From: Embleya sp051903075
Lineage (GTDB): Bacteria > Actinomycetota > Actinomycetes > Streptomycetales > Streptomycetaceae
Assembly (NCBI RefSeq): GCF_051903075.1
Contig: NZ_CP182422.1
Location: 1,426,001 to 1,490,000, forward strand
DNA: 64,000 nucleotides
Reading direction: 5' to 3'
Shown: positions 16,086 to 24,159 of the stretch, one piece after another
Layout: each line of letters starts with the position of its first letter
How positions within the stretch are numbered: the stretch's first letter is position 1
Position numbers and translations under genes: made by a program
The notes under the pieces: model-generated
Told to the model about the DNA's origin: nothing
Database searches by the model: none
What the model saw: the letters and a program-made list of their open reading frames with translations, nothing else

Positions 16086-16865
16086 ATGACGACCTCACTG
16101 ATCACCGGTGCCACCGCAGGGCTCGGCGCCGCGTTCGCCCGGCGCCTCGCGCACGAGGGGCACGACCTCGTCCTGGTCGCGCGCGACCGCGAACGGTTGA
16201 CCGAATGTGCCCGCGAACTGCGGGAGGAGCACGGCGTGTCGGTGCAGGTGCTGGCCGCCGACCTGTCGCTCGACGAGGGCATCGCCGCCGTCGAGGCCCG
16301 CCTGGCCGACCGTGAGGCGCCGGTGGACGTGCTGGTCAACAACGCCGGGTTCGGCAACAAGGGCGGCTTCCTCGACGTGTCCACCGCGGACGAGTTGCGC
16401 ATGCTCAAGGTGCACTGCGAGGCGGTGCTGCGGCTGACCGCCGCCGCGTGCGAGGCGATGCGCGAGCGCGGGCGCGGCTGGGTGGTGAACGTGGCCTCCG
16501 TCGCCGCCTTCCTGCCGCGCGGCACGTACGGCGCGAGCAAGGCGTGGGTGGTGAGCTTCACCGAGGGGGCGGCCAAGGAACTCGCGGGCAGCGGTGTGCG
16601 GTTGATGGCGCTGTGCCCGGGCTTCGTGCGGACCGAGTTCCACCTGCGGGCCGGGATGGGCACGTCCAACATCCCCAACTGGATGTGGCTGGACGCCGAT
16701 CGGGTGGTCGCCGCGGCGATCCGCGACCTGGCGGTGGGCAAGTCGGTCAGCGTGCCGGACCTGCGCTACAAGGCGGTGGTCGGCCTGGCCCGGCTCACCC
16801 CGCGCGCCCTGTTCGGCAACGTATCCACGCGGACCGGCCGGGTGTACGGACCCACGCGCGGGTAG
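16086..16865 (+). CDS. Short-chain dehydrogenase/reductase
   Basis: Classical SDR of 259 residues. The Rossmann motif ITGATAGLGAAFARRLAHEG is at the N-terminus. NNAGFGNKG lies near 85, the catalytic Ser is in VNVASVAAFLP, and the active-site Tyr/Lys is in YGASKAW (about residues 152-158). PGFVRTEFH follows. Substrate is not predictable. The pattern resembles SDRs acting on lipids or acyl chains, which would fit a neighbouring TetR regulator. The ATG at 16086 has a GGAGG about 7 nt upstream. A strong terminator follows at 16912. Confidence 0.85.
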   Translation: MTTSLITGATAGLGAAFARRLAHEGHDLVLVARDRERLTECARELREEHGVSVQVLAADLSLDEGIAAVEARLADREAPVDVLVNNAGFGNKGGFLDVSTADELRMLKVHCEAVLRLTAAACEAMRERGRGWVVNVASVAAFLPRGTYGASKAWVVSFTEGAAKELAGSGVRLMALCPGFVRTEFHLRAGMGTSNIPNWMWLDADRVVAAAIRDLAVGKSVSVPDLRYKAVVGLARLTPRALFGNVSTRTGRVYGPTRG

Positions 16866-16911
16866 CGCCTGCCCGAGGTCGCGGCGCCCGCGCTCGGGGT
16901 GGGACACCGAA

Positions 16912-16940
16912 GACCCCGCCGACGGATGGTCGGCGGGGTC
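16912..16940 (+). terminator. Hairpin terminator after the SDR gene
   Basis: Perfect 12-bp arms GACCCCGCCGAC / GTCGGCGGGGTC with a 5-nt loop, 47 bp after the SDR stop. No U-tract, as is common in high-GC actinobacteria. It may serve both strands, since a small left-facing gene ends at 17049. Confidence 0.75.
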
Positions 16941-17048
16941 CTCGGGTGCGTCCGGGCGGGGCGGTGTCTCCGTCACGCCCCTCCCCCGGGTATCCGCGAA
17001 GTCTTCGGGTCGACACGCCGGGGCCGTCGCCCCGGAGCGACCGGACGG

Positions 17049-17219
17049 TCAGCGACGACGGCCCTTGGGTCGGTCGCTCTTGCCGCGCCGGGCGGTCTTG
17101 GGGGCTTCGAGCGTGTCGATCGCCTCGGTCGGCTGCGCCGGGGCGGACTCCACGCGCTCGGTGTCGGCGAGCATCGGGTTCTTGTTCTTCAGGTGCGGCT
17201 TCTGCTTCTGCTTGGCCAT
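17049..17219 (-). CDS. Small basic protein, 56 residues
   Basis: A short open frame with strong support: ATG at 17219 preceded by AGGAGGAAACGGTC. The product starts MAKQKQKPHLKNKNPMLAD, has an acidic middle (TERVESAPAQPTEAIDTLE) and ends in the basic tail RRGKSDRPKGRRR. Codon third positions are strongly G/C, consistent with coding. The Lys-rich N-terminus and Arg/Lys C-terminus suggest an RNA- or DNA-associated or disordered protein, but no domain is recognised. It is flanked by the SDR terminator and the divergent glycerophosphodiesterase. Confidence 0.65.
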   Translation of the reverse strand: MAKQKQKPHLKNKNPMLADTERVESAPAQPTEAIDTLEAPKTARRGKSDRPKGRRR

Positions 17220-17325
17220 GACCGTTTCCTCCTGGAGAGAGCCGTTGGGCGGTCATCGACCACTCTCACACCGTTCATGACGGTACGCATGTCGAGGATC
17301 ACACGCGGTCATCGGGGGGAATCGA

Positions 17326-18387
17326 ATGGCGGCTCGACTTACCTTCTACGATGCCTGGATGCCCCTCGATCCACGCCGACGCCGGCACCGCCGCCGGGGA
17401 TACCCCATGCGGCGGATCGGCGTCGCGCTCGCCATGGCCGGCATCGCCGTCGGCGCCGTCCAGTGCGCCGAGCCCGCCCGGGTGCACAAGGACGGCACAA
17501 CGGCGTCCGCCGGCGGCGTGTCGACGACCACCGAGCCGCCCCAGCCGGCCGCGATGCGCCCATCCTGGGACAACACCGGCTCGCCGAACGGCTCCTCGGC
17601 GATCGACGGTCGCCGGTACATGCGATCCGCCGGCGACCGGGTGACCGTGTTCGCGCACCGCGGCGCGCCGACGCTGGCCCCGGAGAACACGCTGCCCTCC
17701 GACGAGGCGGCCCGCCATTCCGGGGCGGACTGGATCGAGAACGACGTGCAGCCGAGCCGGGACGGCGTGCCGCACATCATGCACGACGAGACGGTGGATC
17801 GAACCACCGACGGACACGGGCGCATTCGCGATCTGACCTCGGCCCAGCTGGCCGGTCTGGATGCCGGGAAGTGGTTTCGGCCGGAGTTCGCCGGCACGAA
17901 GGTGATGACCCTGCGCGGACAACTCGCGGATCTGCGCTCCCGGGGCGGGCGCCTGCTCCTGGAGATCAAGAACCCGCAGACCCGGGAGGAGATCGCCCGC
18001 ATCGTCGACGAGGTGCGCCACAGCGGCATGTCGGACCGGGTGTTCGTACAGAGCTTCGATCGGGAGTCGTTGCGGATCACCCGCGATCTCGCCCCCGACC
18101 TCCCGCTCGGCCTGCTGGGCGACGCGGACGAGGCGGATCCGGTGGCGCTGGCCCGGGAGCTGCGGCTGACCTCGTACAACCCCTCCTACTACCTGGTCGC
18201 CAAGCATCCCGACCTGGTCCGCCGCCTGCACGCGGCCGGCGTCGCGGTGTTCGCGTGGACCCCCGACGACCCGAACGAGTGGTCGAAGCTGCACGACGCG
18301 GGGGTGGACGGAATCATCACCAACCGCAGCGCCGACCTGGTCGCATGGAACGGGAAGCACACCCCCGGGAAGGGCGCCCGCCACTGA
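17326..18387 (+). CDS. Glycerophosphodiester phosphodiesterase, exported
   Basis: Hydrolyses glycerophosphodiesters to glycerol-3-phosphate and alcohol. A basic N-terminus and hydrophobic segment (RRIGVALAMAGIAVGAVQ, residues 29-46) indicate export or membrane anchoring. The nearby Cys lacks a good lipobox because Gln precedes it. The catalytic GDPD residues are present: HRG at 111-113, PENTLPSDEA, WIENDVQ (Glu138, Asp140) and MHDETVDRTTDG (His153). LLLEIKNP and the C-terminal AWTPDDPNEWSKL complete the barrel. The ATG at 17326 follows a GGGGGGAATCG; Met28 (17407) would also keep the signal. Confidence 0.88.
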   Translation: MAARLTFYDAWMPLDPRRRRHRRRGYPMRRIGVALAMAGIAVGAVQCAEPARVHKDGTTASAGGVSTTTEPPQPAAMRPSWDNTGSPNGSSAIDGRRYMRSAGDRVTVFAHRGAPTLAPENTLPSDEAARHSGADWIENDVQPSRDGVPHIMHDETVDRTTDGHGRIRDLTSAQLAGLDAGKWFRPEFAGTKVMTLRGQLADLRSRGGRLLLEIKNPQTREEIARIVDEVRHSGMSDRVFVQSFDRESLRITRDLAPDLPLGLLGDADEADPVALARELRLTSYNPSYYLVAKHPDLVRRLHAAGVAVFAWTPDDPNEWSKLHDAGVDGIITNRSADLVAWNGKHTPGKGARH

Positions 18388-18411
18388 GCCGAGCCGACGA
18401 ACGGCCCGTGA

Positions 18412-18461
18412 ACGGCCCGCGACCGACCCGAAACCCCGCTTTCGGACGGGTCGCGGGCCGT
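18412..18461 (+). terminator. Long hairpin after the glycerophosphodiesterase gene
   Basis: Arms of about 22 nt (ACGGCCCGCGACC...ACCCGAAA and its complement) pair with one small mismatch around a 6-nt loop. The hairpin starts about 25 bp after the stop codon and about 65 bp before the hydroxyproline operon. Confidence 0.7.
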
Positions 18462-18525
18462 CCTGTCCACGGAACCGCGTCGACAAACCCTTTACCTCGT
18501 AAGGGCAATGTGACATTTTACTGAC

Positions 18526-19674
18526 GTGAGCCAACTCCGTCCCAGTGATGTCGTCGTCATCGGCGCGGGCGTGGTGGGTGCCGCGTGCGCCCACTTCGCC
18601 GCGCGCGCGGGCCTGTCCGTCACCGTGCTCGACCGGGGTCCGGTCGCGGGCGGGACCACCGGCGCGGGTGAGGGAAACCTCCTCGTCTCGGACAAGGAGC
18701 CCGGCCCGGAACTCGCGCTGGCCCTGCTCTCGCTCCGCCTGTGGGCCGAACTCGCGGAGCGCCGCGACGACTTCGAGTACGAGCCCAAGGGCGGCCTGAT
18801 CGTCGCCCGGACCGAGGCCGAGGCCGCCGCGATGGCGGCGACGGCGGCGGCCCAGCGCGCCTGCGAGGTCACCGCGCACGCGGTCGACGCCGCGCGCCTG
18901 CCCGACTACGAGCCGCACCTGTCCCGCGCCGTCGTGGCCGGCACCCACTATCCCCAGGACGCCCAGGTACAGCCGGCCCTGGCCACCGCCTCGATGTTGC
19001 GCGCCGACGGCATCCGGCTGCACACCGGGGTGAGCGTCACCGGCTTCCTGCGCGGGGCCGACGAGCGGGTGGTGGGCGTGCGGACCTCGCACGGCGACGT
19101 GGCCGCCGGCGCGGTGGTCAACGCCGCCGGCACCTGGTCCGGCGAGGTGGCCGCGCTCGCCGGGATCACCCTGCCGATCCTGCCGCGCCGGGGCTTCGTG
19201 CTGGTCACCGAGCCGCTGCCGCCGATCGTGCGGCACAAGGTGTACGCGGCGGCCTATGCCGGGGACGTGGCCAGCGACGAGGCGGACCTCGCCTCGTCGG
19301 CGGTGATCGAGGGCACCCCGGCCGGGACCGTCCTGATCGGCGCCAGCCGGGAGCGGGTGGACTTCGACCCCTCGTTCTCGGTGCCGGTGTTGCGCCGACT
19401 GGCCGCGCAGGCGATCGAGTTGTTCCCGGTCCTGGCCGGCGCGTCGGTACTGCGCGCCTATCGGGGCTTTCGGCCGTACTGCCCGGACCACCTGCCGGTC
19501 GTCGGCCCGGATCCGCGAGCGCCCGGCCTGCTGCACGCGTGCGGTCACGAGGGCGCCGGCGTGGGTCTGGCCCCCGCCACCGGCCTGCTGATCGCCCGCA
19601 CGCTGACCGGGGAGCGCCCCGATGTCGACCTCGCCCCGTTCGCCCCGAACCGCTTCGCGGAGGTAGCCGCGTGA
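18526..19674 (+). CDS. FAD-dependent amine/imino-acid oxidase subunit (DAO fold)
   Basis: A 382-residue DAO-fold flavoprotein with the dinucleotide motif VVVIGAGVVGAACAHFAARAG at the N-terminus, GGTTGAGEGNLLVSDKE near 45, VVNAAGTWSGEVAALAGI near 190 and a C-terminal GHEGAGVGLAPATG. It is closest in type to HcnC-like and sarcosine-oxidase-beta-like subunits. With the next two genes it forms a three-component dehydrogenase, probably oxidising cis-4-hydroxy-D-proline or D-proline. The GTG start lacks a nearby ribosome site and sits in an AT-rich stretch, so leaderless translation is possible. Its stop overlaps the next start by four bases. Confidence 0.82.
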   Translation: MSQLRPSDVVVIGAGVVGAACAHFAARAGLSVTVLDRGPVAGGTTGAGEGNLLVSDKEPGPELALALLSLRLWAELAERRDDFEYEPKGGLIVARTEAEAAAMAATAAAQRACEVTAHAVDAARLPDYEPHLSRAVVAGTHYPQDAQVQPALATASMLRADGIRLHTGVSVTGFLRGADERVVGVRTSHGDVAAGAVVNAAGTWSGEVAALAGITLPILPRRGFVLVTEPLPPIVRHKVYAAAYAGDVASDEADLASSAVIEGTPAGTVLIGASRERVDFDPSFSVPVLRRLAAQAIELFPVLAGASVLRAYRGFRPYCPDHLPVVGPDPRAPGLLHACGHEGAGVGLAPATGLLIARTLTGERPDVDLAPFAPNRFAEVAA

Positions 19675-19958
19675 CCGACGAAACCGGCCCCGCCCCCCTC
19701 GACCGCTCCGGCGACGCCGGCTTCCACCTGACCGTGGACGGCCGCCGCATCCCGGTCGAGCCCGGTCAGACGATCGGCGCCGCGATGCTCGCCGCCGGGA
19801 TCCGGTCCTGGCGCACCACCCGGTTCGCGGGCAGGCCGCGCGGCCTGTTCTGCGGCATCGGGGTGTGCTTCGACTGTCTGGTGACGGTGGACGGTACGCC
19901 GTCGCTGCGCGCCTGCCTGGTGACCGCGCGCCCCGATGACGAGGTGAGCACGTCATGA
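19671..19958 (+). CDS. [2Fe-2S] ferredoxin-like subunit (Fer2_4, HcnA-like)
   Basis: A 95-residue small subunit. After a variable N-terminus it shows FHLTVDGRRIPVEPGQTIGAAML and the cluster-binding pattern RPRGLFCGIGVCFDCLVTVDG with a further Cys in LRACLVTA. This is the Fer2_4 fold found in HcnA and in the small subunits of hydroxyproline and opine dehydrogenases. The GTG start overlaps the upstream gene by 4 bp and the stop overlaps the downstream gene by 4 bp. Such coupling fits stoichiometric assembly of the complex. It passes electrons between flavin subunits. Confidence 0.88.
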   Translation: MTDETGPAPLDRSGDAGFHLTVDGRRIPVEPGQTIGAAMLAAGIRSWRTTRFAGRPRGLFCGIGVCFDCLVTVDGTPSLRACLVTARPDDEVSTS

Positions 19959-21331
19959 GCCACGAGATGGGCCAGGGAATGAACCACGAGAAGGGCCGCG
20001 ACTCGGGCGGCCACGACACCCCGCACGACCTCGTCGTCGTCGGCGCCGGGCCGGCCGGGCTCGCCGCCGCCGTCACCGCCGCCGGCTTCGGCCTGCGGGT
20101 CGCCGTCCTGGACACGAACGCCCGGGCGGGCGGCCAGTATTACCGGCACCGTGCGGGCCGCCCGCCCGCGTGGGCGCCGCTCGCGCGCCTGCACACCGTC
20201 GAGCACCTGGCCGAACACCGGGTCTGGGCGGTCGAACGCGGCGACCACCACTTCACCGTGCATGCCGTGGCGGGCGAGCGCGACGGCGTCGCGGTGACCG
20301 TGCGCGGCCGTCGGCTGCTCCTGGCCACCGGCGCCTACGACCGGCAACTGCCCTTCCCCGGCTGGGATCTGCCCGGGGTGTTCACCGCCGGCGGCGCGCA
20401 GGCCCTGCTCAAGGGCAACGGCGTCGCGCCCGGGCGGCGGGCGGTGGTGGCCGGTACCGGTCCGTTCCTGCTGCCGGTCGCCGTCGGGCTCGCCGACGCG
20501 GGTGTGCGGGTGCTCGCGGTGGTCGAGGCCTCGCGTCCCACGCCGCGGGCCGCCGCGCTCGCCCCGCACAGCCCGGCACGGGTGGTCGAGGCCGCGGGAT
20601 ATGCCGCCGCGTTGGCGCGGCGGCGCATCCCGTACCGCACCGGCCGGGCCGTGGTCGCCGCGCACGGCGACGGGGGCGTGCTGGGTTCGGTCACCGTGGC
20701 CCGGCTCGACGCGGACTGGCGGGTGCGGCCCGGGACGGGGGACGAACTGGCCTGCGACACCCTCGCGGTCGGCTACGGCTTCACCCCGCAGCTCGAACTC
20801 GCCGGCCAACTCGGCTGCGCGAGCACCCCCGACGGCTTCGTCGCGGTCGACTCCCGCCAGGCCACCGACCTGCCCGGGTTGTACGCCGCGGGCGAGAGCA
20901 CCGGCATCGGAGGCGCCCAACTGTCCGTGGTCGAGGGTGAGTTGGCCGCATACGCCGTCGCGGGCCGGACGCCGCCGAAGGCGCTGCTGCGTCGGCGGGC
21001 CCGGCTCGCCCGGTTCGCCGCCGGGCTGCGCGCGCTCTACCCGATCCGGTCGGGCTGGCCGTCGTGGTCCGACGAGGACACCCCGATCTGCCGTTGCGAG
21101 GAGGTGCCGCGCGGCCGGATCGCGGACGCGGCGCGGCAGGGCGCGGACGACGTACGCTCGATCAAGCTGCTCACCCGCGCGGGCATGGGCTGGTGTCAGG
21201 GCCGTATGTGCGCCGAGGCCACCGCGTGCGTGCTCTCCGACGTGTTGGGCCGGCCGATCGCCGCGCCCGCGCCCACCCGTCCGATCGCTGTCCCCATCCG
21301 TCTCGGAGATCTCGCCCAAGGAGCCTCATGA
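19955..21331 (+). CDS. FAD/NAD(P)-binding subunit with C-terminal BFD-type [2Fe-2S] domain
   Basis: A 458-residue HcnB-like subunit. The FAD motif VVVGAGPAGLAAAVTAAGFG lies near 27, GQYYRH near 63, LLATGAYDRQLPFPGWDLPGV near 120 and LYAAGESTGIGGAQLS near 300. The C-terminal cluster domain (CRCEEVPRG, then WCQGRMC, about residues 370-425) carries four cysteines. The first 25 residues are Met/Gly/His-rich and unconserved. The ATG overlaps the preceding stop (ATGA). With the upstream subunits it forms the heterotrimeric dehydrogenase of hydroxyproline-type clusters. Confidence 0.87.
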   Translation: MSHEMGQGMNHEKGRDSGGHDTPHDLVVVGAGPAGLAAAVTAAGFGLRVAVLDTNARAGGQYYRHRAGRPPAWAPLARLHTVEHLAEHRVWAVERGDHHFTVHAVAGERDGVAVTVRGRRLLLATGAYDRQLPFPGWDLPGVFTAGGAQALLKGNGVAPGRRAVVAGTGPFLLPVAVGLADAGVRVLAVVEASRPTPRAAALAPHSPARVVEAAGYAAALARRRIPYRTGRAVVAAHGDGGVLGSVTVARLDADWRVRPGTGDELACDTLAVGYGFTPQLELAGQLGCASTPDGFVAVDSRQATDLPGLYAAGESTGIGGAQLSVVEGELAAYAVAGRTPPKALLRRRARLARFAAGLRALYPIRSGWPSWSDEDTPICRCEEVPRGRIADAARQGADDVRSIKLLTRAGMGWCQGRMCAEATACVLSDVLGRPIAAPAPTRPIAVPIRLGDLAQGAS

Positions 21332-22269
21332 GCACAAGCCCGCACCTTCCCGCCCCGGAGCGCTCCGCCCCGCAGGACGGCGCCGACCGCAAGCCGTGGC
21401 ACGGCGTCGTGGTGGCCACCGCCCTGCCGCTGCGCGAGGACCTGTCGGTGGACTTCGACGCGTACGCCGAACACGTGCGGTGGCTCGTGGACTCGGGCTG
21501 CGACGGGGTCTGTCCGAACGGCTCGCTGGGCGAGTACCAATCGCTCACCCCGGAGGAGCGCGCCCGCGTGGTGCGGGTCGCGGTCGACGCGGTGGGCGGC
21601 GACCGGGTGCTCCCGGGCGTGGCGGCGTACGGCGCGGCCGAGTCGCTGCGCTGGACCGAGCAGGCGGCCGAGGCGGGCGCCCGTGCGGTGATGCTGCTTC
21701 CGCCGAACTCCTATCGTGCGGACACCCGTACGGTGATGGACCACTACCGCACGGTGGCCCGGGCGGGGCTGCCGATCGTGGCCTACAACAACCCGTTCGA
21801 CACGAAGGTCGACCTGACTCCCCGACTGCTCGCGGACCTGTACGAGGAAGGTCTCGTGGTCGGCGTCAAGGAGTTCACCGGGGACGTGCGCCGGGCCTAC
21901 GAGGTGGCCGAACTCGCGCCGGGGCTCGACGTGTTGATCGGCAGCGACGACGTCACCCTGGAGTTCGGGCTGGCCGGCGCGGTGGGTTGGATCGCGGGTT
22001 ACGCCAACGTCTTCCCGCGCGCGAGCGTGGAGTTGTACCGCGCGGCCGTGCACGGCGACCCGCGCGCGGCGTTGCCGCTGTACCGCCTGCTGCACCCGCT
22101 GCTGCGGCTGGACGCGCGCACCGAGTTCGTGCAGTCGATCAAGTTGTCGATGGATCTGGCGGGCCTGCGCGGCGGGCCGTGCCGCGCGCCGCGGCTGCCG
22201 CTGTCGCCCGAACAGGAAGCCTTCGTCCGGGAATCCACCGAGAAGGCGCTCGCGGAGGGATTGAACTGA
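21328..22269 (+). CDS. DapA-family lyase, probable pyrroline-4-hydroxy-2-carboxylate deaminase
   Basis: Class I aldolase-fold protein of 313 residues. It has the pyruvate-binding-like CPNGSLGEYQSLTPEER near residue 62, the conserved tyrosine in AYNNPFDTK (Tyr153) and the Schiff-base lysine in VGVKEFTGD (Lys181). IGSDDVTLEFGLAGAVGW follows. In hydroxyproline clusters this family deaminates 1-pyrroline-4-hydroxy-2-carboxylate to alpha-ketoglutarate semialdehyde. The neighbours here (dehydrogenase trio and epimerase) favour that over dihydrodipicolinate synthase. The ATG overlaps the upstream stop by four bases. No semialdehyde dehydrogenase is present nearby. Confidence 0.82.
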   Translation: MSTSPHLPAPERSAPQDGADRKPWHGVVVATALPLREDLSVDFDAYAEHVRWLVDSGCDGVCPNGSLGEYQSLTPEERARVVRVAVDAVGGDRVLPGVAAYGAAESLRWTEQAAEAGARAVMLLPPNSYRADTRTVMDHYRTVARAGLPIVAYNNPFDTKVDLTPRLLADLYEEGLVVGVKEFTGDVRRAYEVAELAPGLDVLIGSDDVTLEFGLAGAVGWIAGYANVFPRASVELYRAAVHGDPRAALPLYRLLHPLLRLDARTEFVQSIKLSMDLAGLRGGPCRAPRLPLSPEQEAFVRESTEKALAEGLN

Positions 22270-23270
22270 TGCGTTCCCGACACGTCTACCACGCGGTCGA
22301 CTCGCACACGGAGGGCATGCCCACTCGGGTGATCACCGGCGGCATCGGGGTGATCCCCGGCGCCACGATGGCCGAGCGGCGCAGCCACTTCATGGCGGAA
22401 CTGGACCACATCCGCACGCTGTTGATGTACGAGCCGCGCGGGCACGGGGCGATGAGCGGGGCGATCCTGCAACCGCCGACCCGGCCGGACGCCGACTACG
22501 GCGTGTTGTTCATCGAGGTGTCGGGCTGTCTGCCGATGTGCGGACACGGCACCATCGGGGTGGCCACCGTCCTGGTCGAGACCGGCATGGTCGAGGTGGT
22601 CGAGCCGGTCACCACGGTCCGTCTGGACACCCCGGCCGGGCTCGTGGTCGCCCAGGTCGAGGTCCGCGACGGCGCGGCCCGCTCGGTGACCTTGCGCAAT
22701 GTGCCCGCGTACTCCCACGAGTTGGACGCGACGGTGGACGTGCCGGGGCTCGGCGCGGTCACCTACGACATGGCGTACGGCGGCAACTTCTACGCGATCC
22801 TGCCGATCGAGAAGGTGGGCCTGCCGTTCGACCGGGCCGAGGGCACCCGCATCCTGGAGACCGGCCTCGCCATCATGGCGGCGATCAACGAGCAGGCCAG
22901 GCCGGTGCATCCGGAGCAGCCGGAGTTCGCGGGCTGCCACCACGTGCAGTTCCTCGCGCCGGGCTCGGACGCGGCGCTGTCGCGCAACGCGATGGCGATC
23001 CACCCCGGTTGGTTCGACCGTTCGCCGTGCGGCACCGGAACCAGCGCGCGGATGGCGCAGTTGGCGGCGCGGGGCGAGTTGATGGTGGGTCGGACGTTCG
23101 TCAACGAGTCGTTCATCGGGACCCGCTTTCGCGGTCGGATCGTCGCCGAGGCGGAGGTCGGCGGGCGGCCGGCGGTGGTGCCGGAGATCACCGGGCGGGC
23201 GTGGATCACCGCGACCGCGCAGTATCTGCTCGACCCGGAGGACCCGTTCCCGGCGGGGTTCCGGCTCTGA
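22269..23270 (+). CDS. 4-hydroxyproline 2-epimerase (proline racemase family)
   Basis: PLP-independent epimerase of 333 residues. Both catalytic cysteines are present, in LPMCGHGTIG (Cys91) and SPCGTGTSA (Cys254). This separates it from Ser-Cys or Thr-Cys dehydratase members. HTEGMPTRVITGG at the N-terminus and YGGNFYAI near 170 are typical. It would convert trans-4-hydroxy-L-proline to cis-4-hydroxy-D-proline, the substrate of the upstream dehydrogenase. The ATG overlaps the previous stop (TGATG). Proline racemase activity is the alternative and cannot be excluded from sequence. Confidence 0.88.
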   Translation: MRSRHVYHAVDSHTEGMPTRVITGGIGVIPGATMAERRSHFMAELDHIRTLLMYEPRGHGAMSGAILQPPTRPDADYGVLFIEVSGCLPMCGHGTIGVATVLVETGMVEVVEPVTTVRLDTPAGLVVAQVEVRDGAARSVTLRNVPAYSHELDATVDVPGLGAVTYDMAYGGNFYAILPIEKVGLPFDRAEGTRILETGLAIMAAINEQARPVHPEQPEFAGCHHVQFLAPGSDAALSRNAMAIHPGWFDRSPCGTGTSARMAQLAARGELMVGRTFVNESFIGTRFRGRIVAEAEVGGRPAVVPEITGRAWITATAQYLLDPEDPFPAGFRL

Positions 23271-23358
23271 GGGGCGGGCGCGCGGTCGGTTCCGCCCGCT
23301 TCCTTGCTCACCCTCGGTGATCTTTCACACGCGCAGTCGCGATCCCGCCCCAGCGGTG

Positions 23359-23371
23359 ACTGACCGTCAGT
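23359..23371. promoter_or_regulatory. 13-bp palindrome upstream of the GntR gene
   Basis: ACTGAC-C-GTCAGT is a perfect inverted repeat ending 21 bp before the chosen GntR start. A half-site ACTGAC also directly abuts the start codon of the operon's first gene (18520-18525). A GntR autoregulatory operator is plausible. Confidence 0.45.
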
Positions 23372-23392
23372 AACATGGCGGGAGGAGGCACC

Positions 23393-24076
23393 ATGGACAC
23401 GGGACACGGAGCGCTCGCGCTGCCGTCCTTCGACGATCGACCGATCCTGCGGGATCGGGTGGCACGAGAGTTGCGCGCGGCGTTGATCGCGGGTGAGATG
23501 CGGCCGGGCGTGGTCTATTCCGCGCCCGCGCTGGCCGCTCAGTTCGGCGTGTCGCCGACGCCCGTGCGCGAGGCGATGCTCGACCTCGCCAACGAGGGAC
23601 TGGTCGAGGCCGTACGCAACAAGGGATTTCGCGTCACCGAGCTGTCCGACCGCGAGTTGGACGAGTTCACCGAGGTGCGTGCGCTGATCGAGGTTCCGGT
23701 GGTGGCCCGCCTCGCGGGTGTGGTCACCCCGGCCCAGACCGCCGCGCTGCGCCCGGTCGCCGAGGAGATCGTCGCGGCGGCCGAGGCGGGCGACCTGATC
23801 AGGTACGTGGAGGCGGACCGCCGCTTCCACCTGTCGCTGCTCGCACTGGCGGGCAACGAACACCTGGTCCGGGTGGTCGGCGATCTGCGCAAACGTTCGC
23901 GCCTGTACGGGCTGTCCCGGCTCGCGCGCGGCGGCCGACTCGCCGCGTCCGCCGCCGAACACCTCGAACTGCTCGACGCGCTCGACAGCGGCGACCCGGC
24001 CGCGGCCGAGCAGGTGATGGCCCGGCACATCGGCCACGTCCGCAATCTGTGGGCGGGGCCGGAGCGGGAGGGCTGA
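23393..24076 (+). CDS. GntR-family regulator, FCD subfamily
   Basis: A 227-residue regulator with an N-terminal winged HTH (about residues 15-75: LRDRVARELRAALIAGEMRPG, PALAAQFGVSPTPVREAMLDLANEGLV). The FCD effector domain has LIEVPVVARLAG, a metal/acid-binding DRRFHLSLLALAGNEHLV and a final EQVMARHIGHV. The ATG at 23393 is chosen because GGAGGAGGCACC precedes it; an in-frame ATG at 23375 also exists. It lies 122 bp after the epimerase gene on the same strand and probably controls the hydroxyproline operon and perhaps the convergent peptidase. Confidence 0.87.
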   Translation: MDTGHGALALPSFDDRPILRDRVARELRAALIAGEMRPGVVYSAPALAAQFGVSPTPVREAMLDLANEGLVEAVRNKGFRVTELSDRELDEFTEVRALIEVPVVARLAGVVTPAQTAALRPVAEEIVAAAEAGDLIRYVEADRRFHLSLLALAGNEHLVRVVGDLRKRSRLYGLSRLARGGRLAASAAEHLELLDALDSGDPAAAEQVMARHIGHVRNLWAGPEREG

Positions 24077-24077
24077 G

Positions 24078-24154
24078 CCGGGGGCGGGATCGACATCGCG
24101 TCGCCCGCTCCGCGCCCCCGGACCACGTGCCCGGGGCCGACCGGGCCCGGTCGG
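24078..24154. terminator. Bidirectional hairpins between GntR and peptidase genes
   Basis: CCGGGGGCG (24078-24086) pairs with CGCCCCCGG (24113-24121). A perfect 18-nt palindrome CCGACCGGGCCCGGTCGG follows at 24137-24154. They fill the 83-bp gap between convergent genes. Confidence 0.55.
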
Positions 24155-24159
24155 CGGCG

